Shown piece after piece: positions 58,707 to 64,000 of a stretch of 64,000 nt of DNA. The DNA lies in contig NZ_CDME01000015.1 in NCBI RefSeq assembly GCF_000826545.1, positions 512,207 to 576,206 on the forward strand. The letters run 5' to 3'. Position numbers and translations under genes: made by a program. Position 1 is the first letter of the stretch. Every line of letters begins with the position of its first letter. This stretch comes from Kibdelosporangium sp. MJ126-NF4 (GTDB taxonomy: Bacteria > Actinomycetota > Actinomycetes > Mycobacteriales > Pseudonocardiaceae). The notes beneath the pieces are model-generated. The model made no database searches, was not told where the DNA came from, and saw only the letters and a program-made list of their open reading frames with translations.

Positions 58707-58752
58707 CTCGTGAGTGTTTGGTCCGGTTCTAACCGGACCAAACACTCACGAG
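58707..58752. terminator. CTCGTGAGTGTTT-type hairpin repeat, bidirectional terminator
   Basis: Perfect 22-bp arms (CTCGTGAGTGTTTGGTCC then GGTT) with a CT loop, between the convergent genes ending at 58702 and 58756. Compared with the copy at 46588 the outer arm is kept and the inner arm differs with compensating changes. Confidence 0.87.
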
Positions 58753-58755
58753 GCT

Positions 58756-59634
58756 TTAGCTGCGGGTTTCCAGCTTCAGTCGCAGTTTCAGGCCCGCCTT
58801 GATGGCTGCCAGCACGGGCTTCCACTCGGGGCCCTGGTGGCGGTCGGCCATGTAGCGGTACGCGCTCGCGTGATGCGCGGCGAGCATTTTCGACGACGCC
58901 TTGGACGTGGCGTGCCCGCCGATGTGAGTGACCTCGGCGGACGGCACGTACACGTTCTGCCAACCGGCCTTGCCGATCCGGTCGCCCAGGTCGACGTCCT
59001 CGAAGTACATGAAGTAGCGCGGGTCGAACCCGTCGACCGAGTCGAACGCCTCCCGGCGCAGCAGCAGACACGACCCGGACAGCCACCCGGCGGTGCGCTC
59101 ACGGACCTCGGTGTCGGACTGCCGGTACGCCTTGGTCCACGGGTTGTCCTTCCACACCCGGCCGACGACCGCGTGCCCCACGCCCTTGCCCAGCGACGGC
59201 AGCAGCCGCGCGGACGGGTAGACCTCGCCGTTGGTCTCCCGGATCAACGGGCCGAACGCGCCGCCGCGCGGCCACCGGGAGGCGGCTTTGAGCAGTTCGT
59301 CGAGCGAACCCGGGCCCCATTCGATGTCCGGGTTGGCCACCACGACCCAGCCGAATTCGTCACCGAACTCGGCCACACCGCGGTTGGCCGCCGTGCCGTA
59401 CCCGAGGTTCTCCCCGGTGACCAGCAGACGCACGCCGTCGCGCCGTGCGGCTTTCTCCGGGGCTCCGTCGGTCGAGCCGTTGTCGGCCATCACCACCTGG
59501 GTCGGCCGTTCGGTCGCCGTGGACAGCGTGTCCAGGAAACGCTCGATCGTCTCGCCTGGCGAGTAGGTGACGGTGACCACGGCCAACTCGTCGCCATAAC
59601 GTCTCGGTTCGGTCACGGCCGTGGATTGTGTCAT
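58756..59634 (-). CDS. wbbL: Rhamnosyltransferase WbbL
   Basis: A 292-residue GT2 enzyme that adds rhamnose to the decaprenyl-diphosphoryl-GlcNAc carrier, forming the linker between peptidoglycan and arabinogalactan. Text very close to the mycobacterial enzyme includes VVTVTYSPGETIERFLDTLS, ADNGSTDG, NLGYGTAANRGV, WVVVANPDIEWGPGSLDELL, AGWLSGSCLLLRREAF and RYFMYFEDVDLGDRIGKAGW. Its position beside manC is also conserved. Confidence 0.95.
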   Translation of the reverse strand: MTQSTAVTEPRRYGDELAVVTVTYSPGETIERFLDTLSTATERPTQVVMADNGSTDGAPEKAARRDGVRLLVTGENLGYGTAANRGVAEFGDEFGWVVVANPDIEWGPGSLDELLKAASRWPRGGAFGPLIRETNGEVYPSARLLPSLGKGVGHAVVGRVWKDNPWTKAYRQSDTEVRERTAGWLSGSCLLLRREAFDSVDGFDPRYFMYFEDVDLGDRIGKAGWQNVYVPSAEVTHIGGHATSKASSKMLAAHHASAYRYMADRHQGPEWKPVLAAIKAGLKLRLKLETRS

Positions 59635-59743
59635 GCCACCCGAAGCCGTATCCAGGCGGTGCGGCTGCCCGGAGAGTTAGCCTGACAGTGGCTGACCGGC
59701 AGCGTGGCCGGGCAGACAGGCACGCAGGGGAAGGTCGTGCTCG

Positions 59744-60616
59744 ATGAGAAACCATCGCAGGCAGCACCCCGCGCCCAAGTCATGGGCACTCACCAGCCTG
59801 ATCGCAGGCATTTTCATCACATTGGCAGTCACCTTGGCCACCTATTTCTGGCCGCAGTCAGCTGCCGTCAAGGACGCTCTGCTGATCGCGCTCATCGGCA
59901 TCTCGGTCTCCGTCGCCATGAGCGGCAGGCTGAAGCTCAGCGAGATGTCACAGAGCATCGACCAACTCGAACGCGACAGCCAGGGGCTCAACCGGATCCA
60001 GCAATGGGCCAAACGCGACCACGTGGTGCTCGACCGCTACAACGAACTGCGGAAGGAATTGGACGAGCTCTCGGCCGGGAAATACCGGATCAGAACGATC
60101 GACGAGGTCTTCGAGGACGATGTCCGGTCGATCAACGAGCTGCACAAGGGCGAGATACTCAGGTCGACCTGCCCGATCTCGATGGTGTCGGCGCAGGAGG
60201 CACGGGCGCAGATCGCCGACCTGCGCTACCTGGCCTCGGTCAAAGCGCACATCGCCGCGGCACAGCGAGGTGTCGAGGTAACGCGCGTCTACCTCTTCCG
60301 AGATCTCGACGCGTTCGGAGACGACGAGATAATCCAGCACCTCAAAATGCTCGACACCAAACTGCGAGTCAGGATCGTGCTGCATTCCACAGCGCGGCTG
60401 CGTGACGGATTCGACTATCTCGTCTTCGGCACCAGGCGGGTGTCGATCGGTGACATCGGCGGCACCACGGGAACTGTCCAGGCGGCCACCATCGAATCGA
60501 ACAGGGACGTCGTCGAGCGGTACATCGAGAAGTACACGCAGCTGTTGGCACTGGCCGACTCACTCGACGAGACAATTGCCAAACTCGACAAGCACCGCGC
60601 GGGAAAGGGCCCTTGA
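59744..60616 (+). CDS. Two-helix membrane protein with coiled coil and PLD-like sensor-type domain
   Basis: A 290-residue protein. Two membrane helices (SLIAGIFITLAVTLATYF and ALLIALIGISVSVAMSG, about 17-60) lead into a coiled coil (LKLSEMSQSIDQLERDSQGL). A ~160-residue cytoplasmic domain follows, with GVEVTRVYLFRDLDAFGDDE and DYLVFGTRRVSIGDIGG. The last part resembles phospholipase-D-like domains without the HKD catalytic motif, which often act as sensors. It has no mycobacterial counterpart at this place. The function is unknown. Confidence 0.7.
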   Translation: MRNHRRQHPAPKSWALTSLIAGIFITLAVTLATYFWPQSAAVKDALLIALIGISVSVAMSGRLKLSEMSQSIDQLERDSQGLNRIQQWAKRDHVVLDRYNELRKELDELSAGKYRIRTIDEVFEDDVRSINELHKGEILRSTCPISMVSAQEARAQIADLRYLASVKAHIAAAQRGVEVTRVYLFRDLDAFGDDEIIQHLKMLDTKLRVRIVLHSTARLRDGFDYLVFGTRRVSIGDIGGTTGTVQAATIESNRDVVERYIEKYTQLLALADSLDETIAKLDKHRAGKGP

Positions 60617-60628
60617 CCGGGCCCGTTG

Positions 60629-61780
60629 TCACAGACCCCGCCGGTGGACTGCCAGCGCCCGCCGGTAGACGGCTTGGTGCTGGGCGGCGCACTGGGCCCA
60701 GGTGAACTCCTTCGACCGGAGCTGTGCCGCCGACGACAGCGTCGCACGCCGTGCCGGGTCGTCGAGCAGCTCGGCCAGTGCCGCGCCGATGTCACCCGCG
60801 CCGACCCCGCAGTACGCGACCGCCTCGCCACCGACCTCGGGCAGCGACAGCCTGCTCGTGGTCAGCACGCACGCCCCGCATGCCATCGCCTCAAGCACCG
60901 GCAGGCCGAATCCCTCGCCCAGGCTCGGGTACGCGACCAGTTCCGCGCCGCCGAGGAATCCCGACAGGTGCGAGAACGGCAGGTAGCCCGCCCGGATCAC
61001 GCGCAGCCGGTGCGGCAACGCGTCCAGCGCGCGTTCCACCTGCCCGTCCCAGCCTGGCTGGCCCGCGAGGACCAACGCGGGCGGGTCGGCACGGCCCTCA
61101 CAGGCCTTGGCGAAGCCGCGGATCAGCGCGGGCACGTTCTTGCGTGGCTCCAGCGCGCCGAGGAACGCCACGTACGGCGTCCGCTGCAGGCCGATGGCGG
61201 CGCGTGCGGCGTCGACCTCCTCGGGCGTGGGCTGGTGGAAGCGTTCGACGTCCACGCCGTGCCGCACGACCTCCATCGCGTGTGGGTTGGCGCGGGCCAC
61301 CCGGACCAGTTCCGCGGCCGTGGCGTCGCTGGGCACCACGCACAGGGTGGCGCGGTTGAGGGCCACGCGGGTCCAACCGCGGAAGAACCGTGCCTTCACC
61401 GAGGAGTGCAACACCGCGTCGGTGAAGAAGGTGGCGTCGTGCAATGTGACGACCGACGCCGCCTGGCTGGCCAGCGGGGTCGTGTAGTGCGGCGAGTGCA
61501 GCACGTCGACGCCCAGCCGCCGGACCATGTTCGGCAGCGTCGTCTGCTCCCAGGCGAGCCGCGCTGTCCTGGTCTCGATCGACTCGCGTGTCGTCACGAC
61601 CCGCGAGTTCGGTGCCAGCTTCGAGTACAGCTCCGCGTCCCGCAGCTGGCAGACCACTGAGATCCGCGCCCCGTCGGCGTCCAATGCGGACACCAGCGAG
61701 TCGACGTAGCGACCGACGCCGCCGCGGTCGGCCGGGACGGCCGTGGCGTCGATCAACACGCTGGGTTCAGGACTGACCAC
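60629..61780 (-). CDS. GT4-family glycosyltransferase A
   Basis: A 383-residue GT-B enzyme. The N-terminal Rossmann domain begins VLIDATAVPADRGGVGRYVD. The C-terminal donor domain contains AFLGALEPRKNVPALIRGFA and the retaining-type motif SLGEGFGLPVLEAMACG (EX7E) near residue 300. Members use GDP-mannose or UDP-sugars; GDP-mannose from the neighbouring pathway is a likely donor. GTG start. Confidence 0.88.
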   Translation of the reverse strand: MVSPEPSVLIDATAVPADRGGVGRYVDSLVSALDADGARISVVCQLRDAELYSKLAPNSRVVTTRESIETRTARLAWEQTTLPNMVRRLGVDVLHSPHYTTPLASQAASVVTLHDATFFTDAVLHSSVKARFFRGWTRVALNRATLCVVPSDATAAELVRVARANPHAMEVVRHGVDVERFHQPTPEEVDAARAAIGLQRTPYVAFLGALEPRKNVPALIRGFAKACEGRADPPALVLAGQPGWDGQVERALDALPHRLRVIRAGYLPFSHLSGFLGGAELVAYPSLGEGFGLPVLEAMACGACVLTTSRLSLPEVGGEAVAYCGVGAGDIGAALAELLDDPARRATLSSAAQLRSKEFTWAQCAAQHQAVYRRALAVHRRGL

Positions 61781-61830
61781 GCAAGCAGACTACGTCCCTG
61801 CGAAGGACGGTATGGGCCGAACCGGCTAAC

Positions 61831-62967
61831 TCACGCTGGTCCGGCATGCGCGGCGTTGGCGAGCTCGACATGCAGCCGCCACAGCGACTCGGCGGCCTTG
61901 TCCCAGGTGAACAGGGCCGCGCGGGCTTTCGCCGCCCGGACGCGGGTGGCGGTGTGCTCAGGGAAGCCGATCACGCTGTGCAGCGCGTTCGCCAGCGCCG
62001 ACGGGTCGTTGCGCCTGGCCACGACGCCCGTTCCGCCCGCCACCTCGACCAGTGCCGGGGCGTCGGAGTGCACGACGGGCACACCGGCGGCCATCGCTTC
62101 GAGCACAGGCAGCCCGAATCCCTCGGCCATGCTCGGCGCGGCCAGCACGGACGCCCGGTGCAGCACGACCGCGAGTTCGCTGTCGGTGAGCCTGCCGAGC
62201 AGGTGCAGCCGTCCCGGCCGCAGTCCGCTCTCGGCGGCGATCCGGGCCAGGTCGACGTTGCCCCAGCCGGGCGGCCCGACGATCACCAGTGGCAGGTCCG
62301 GCGCCGCGGGCCTGGCCATGGACTCCACCAGGACGTCCAGGCCCTTGCGTGGCTCGACCGTGCCAACGGCGAGCACGTAGCCGTCGGGCAGTCGCAGGCG
62401 CTGTGCGACGCGCTCGGCCACGTCCGGTGCGGGCAGTCGCGTGAGCACGTCCGGCACGCCGTGGCCGATCACGTGTACGCGTGCGGGACCGGGCGCGTGC
62501 TGGGACAGCTCGGTGGCGACGGCTGCGGTCGGCACGACGATCGCGGACGCCTGCCTGGTCGCGCGCCTGATCATCGCCTGGTGCCAGGCGGCGCCACGGC
62601 GGGTGAGCGTCTCGGGATGAGTGAACGGGACCGTGTCGTGCACGGTCACGACGAGGCTGCGGCCACGGCGTGGTGACGGTGGCGCGAACGGCGTGGGCGC
62701 GTGGACGGCGTCGCCGCCCGGCCACAGCCGCAACCCGCGTTCCCAGGCCAATGTGAGGGCGCGACGCGGTAACGGCATCATCCGCGTGCCGTCGACGCCG
62801 TCGATCATCGCCGGGGCCGGGTCGCGGTGTCTCGCCGTCACTCCGGTGACGGTCCACCCTGGCGGCACGTGCCTGACCATGGCGTGCAGCAGTTCTCGGG
62901 TGTACCGGCCGGTTCCGCCGGGGACGGGGGCGAGCAGTTGTTCGGTCAGCACGACCAGTTCAGGCAC
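61831..62967 (-). CDS. GT4-family glycosyltransferase B
   Basis: A 378-residue GT-B enzyme related to its downstream neighbour. It shows LLAPVPGGTGRYTRELLHAM, VVTVHDTVPFTHPETLTRRG, YVLAVGTVEPRKGLDVLVES and MAEGFGLPVLEAMAAG (EX7E). The GTG at 62967 gives the natural VPELVVLTEQL opening. It is divergent from a GT2 gene with 38 bp between starts. Confidence 0.87.
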   Translation of the reverse strand: MPELVVLTEQLLAPVPGGTGRYTRELLHAMVRHVPPGWTVTGVTARHRDPAPAMIDGVDGTRMMPLPRRALTLAWERGLRLWPGGDAVHAPTPFAPPSPRRGRSLVVTVHDTVPFTHPETLTRRGAAWHQAMIRRATRQASAIVVPTAAVATELSQHAPGPARVHVIGHGVPDVLTRLPAPDVAERVAQRLRLPDGYVLAVGTVEPRKGLDVLVESMARPAAPDLPLVIVGPPGWGNVDLARIAAESGLRPGRLHLLGRLTDSELAVVLHRASVLAAPSMAEGFGLPVLEAMAAGVPVVHSDAPALVEVAGGTGVVARRNDPSALANALHSVIGFPEHTATRVRAAKARAALFTWDKAAESLWRLHVELANAAHAGPA

Positions 62968-63005
62968 CGCACCAGCGTATTTGTTCGCGAGTATGGTTGC
63001 AGCCC

Positions 63006-63863
63006 GTGCGGACAACCGTGGTGGTCGTGACCTGGCGTGGCCGCGCGTTCATCGAGTCCTGCCTCGACGCACTGGCCAAGCAGGACCGTCCACACCGGAT
63101 CCTGGTGGTGGACAACGCCTCCGACGACGGCTCCGGCGACCTGGCACGCGCGCACCCCAGCGCCCCGGAGGTCCTGCGGCTGCCGCGCAACACCGGGTAC
63201 GCGGGCGGGATCCAGGCCGCGCTGGACGTGTGCGAGACGCCGTACATGGCGTGGCTGAACGACGACGCCATGCCCGTCCCGGGGTGGCTCGGCGCGTTGG
63301 AGGACGCGCTCGACGCCGATCCACTGGTCGCGGCGGCCAGCGCCAAGCTCGTCACCGGCACGGGCGAGGTCCAGTCCGTCGGTGTCGGGCTGACCCGCGA
63401 CGGCCACGGCGTCGACCTGACCGAAGGCCCGGTCTTCGGCTTCTGTGGCGGTGCGGCGCTGACCCGGGTGGCGGCCCTGCGCGCGATCGGCGGCCTGCCG
63501 GTCGAGTTCTTCTGCTACTACGAGGACACCGACACCTCGTGGCGGCTGCGCCGGGGCGGCTGGCGGATCGTGTCGGTCCCGGCCGCCGAGGTCGTCCACC
63601 TGCACGGCATGACGGCCAAACCCGGCTCGACCGACTTCCACCGGTGGAACGAGCGCAACCGGCTGCTGATGCTGCTGCGCAACGCGCCGCTGTGGGTCGC
63701 CGCCCGTGAGCTGGCCAGGTTCGCCGTGATCACCGCCCTGATCCCGGTGAAGCGAAACGTGCCGGACGCGGCGAACTTCCGAGTCGGGCTACGCCTGCGC
63801 GTGCTCGCCCAGGTGCTCCGAGCCCTCCCCCGCGCAATCACGCAACGAAGGCCACCTTCGTAG
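63006..63863 (+). CDS. GT2-family glycosyltransferase
   Basis: A 285-residue inverting GT-A enzyme with TTVVVVTWRGRAFIESCLDA, VVDNASDDGSGD, LNDDAMP (metal-binding DD), FGFCGGAALTRVAALRAIGG and YYEDTDTSWRLRRGGW. It resembles rhamnosyl- and galactofuranosyltransferases of actinobacterial envelope clusters. The last seven codons and the stop lie inside a palindromic repeat, so the C-terminal TQRRPPS is repeat-derived. Confidence 0.87.
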   Translation: MRTTVVVVTWRGRAFIESCLDALAKQDRPHRILVVDNASDDGSGDLARAHPSAPEVLRLPRNTGYAGGIQAALDVCETPYMAWLNDDAMPVPGWLGALEDALDADPLVAAASAKLVTGTGEVQSVGVGLTRDGHGVDLTEGPVFGFCGGAALTRVAALRAIGGLPVEFFCYYEDTDTSWRLRRGGWRIVSVPAAEVVHLHGMTAKPGSTDFHRWNERNRLLMLLRNAPLWVAARELARFAVITALIPVKRNVPDAANFRVGLRLRVLAQVLRALPRAITQRRPPS

Positions 63864-64000
63864 CGCTACACGCACCGAAAGCCACCTTGGTTGCGCTGCA
63901 GCCCTGCGCGACTCACGCAACAAAGGCCACCTTGGGTGCGGCGAGCGCACCGAAAGCCACCTTGGTTGCGCTGCAGCTCTGTGCGGCTCGTGCAACGAAG
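63842..64000. repeat. GCAAC/GTTGC palindromic repeats, at least five units, running off the window
   Basis: Units begin at 63842, 63872, 63917, 63946 and 63992 (the last cut by the window end), each about 23 bp of the form GC(A)(A/C)CGAA(A/G)GCCACC then TTGGTTGC. Two longer blocks containing GCGCTGCAGC also repeat, so the array has a ~74-bp higher-order period. Confidence 0.85.

Overview
The window is high-GC DNA with actinobacterial gene content: WhiB and MtrAB regulators, coenzyme F420 genes, WbbL, a SigR/RsrA pair, ribosomal protein bL37 and mycothiol-era redox control. The gene order closely follows, from memory, the Mycobacterium tuberculosis block Rv3220c to Rv3265c (pdtaS, rshA, sigH, SRAP, aroA, rsgA, Rv3235, secA, hpf, comF-like, lpqB, mtrB, mtrA, tmk, sahH, permease, manA, manB, DUF3499, Rv3259, whiB2, fbiA, fbiB, manC, wbbL). 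Accessory genes and the intergenic repeat families point to a Pseudonocardiaceae-type actinomycete (Amycolatopsis or Kibdelosporangium relatives). I cannot fix the genus.

Layout. 1-2389: sensor kinase PdtaS (cut by the window edge), bL37, the SigR/RsrA disulfide-stress switch with a recognisable self-promoter, and a YbaK deacylase. 2390-3356: no protein gene, but copy 1 of a large structured repeat element. 3357-10060: VOC and DinB proteins divergent from a WYL regulator, a hydrolase, SRAP, aroA-rsgA and a lipoprotein. 10061-11109: copies 2 and 3 of the structured element, head to head. 11110-16522: pruA, an acyltransferase with an altered catalytic motif, a TrmH methyltransferase and small proteins. 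17112-27359: secA (with a large insertion), hpf, comF, the mtrA-mtrB-lpqB operon and tmk. 27475-30649: three tandem paralogous secreted HAF-repeat proteins. 31292-41645: regulators, ahcY, a membrane-hydrolase fusion, a TetR/hydrolase pair with a palindromic operator, a MutL-like protein and two transporters. 41698-46594: the mannose-activation block manA, SIS-like, Trm112-like, phosphomannomutase, DUF3499 and a minimal metallopeptidase. 46627-58702: a giant glycosyltransferase, whiB2, a site-2 protease, XRE and SDR genes, fbiA-fbiB, Nudix, AlkA-like and manC. 58756-64000: wbbL and further glycosyltransferases, ending in palindromic repeats.

How they work together. ManA, PmmA and ManC make GDP-mannose next to WbbL and other glycosyltransferases, so the right half is a cell-envelope glycan region. 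SecA, LpqB and MtrAB serve the envelope too. FbiA and FbiB build the F420 lactyl-glutamate tail. SigR/RsrA senses thiol stress.

The best candidate for something undescribed is the three-copy intergenic element. Its ~140-nt long hairpin is preserved by compensatory base changes and is followed by tandem ~40-nt units. Other notable items are a ~170-residue insertion in SecA, the HAF gene triplication, and two families of palindromic terminator-like repeats placed between convergent genes.
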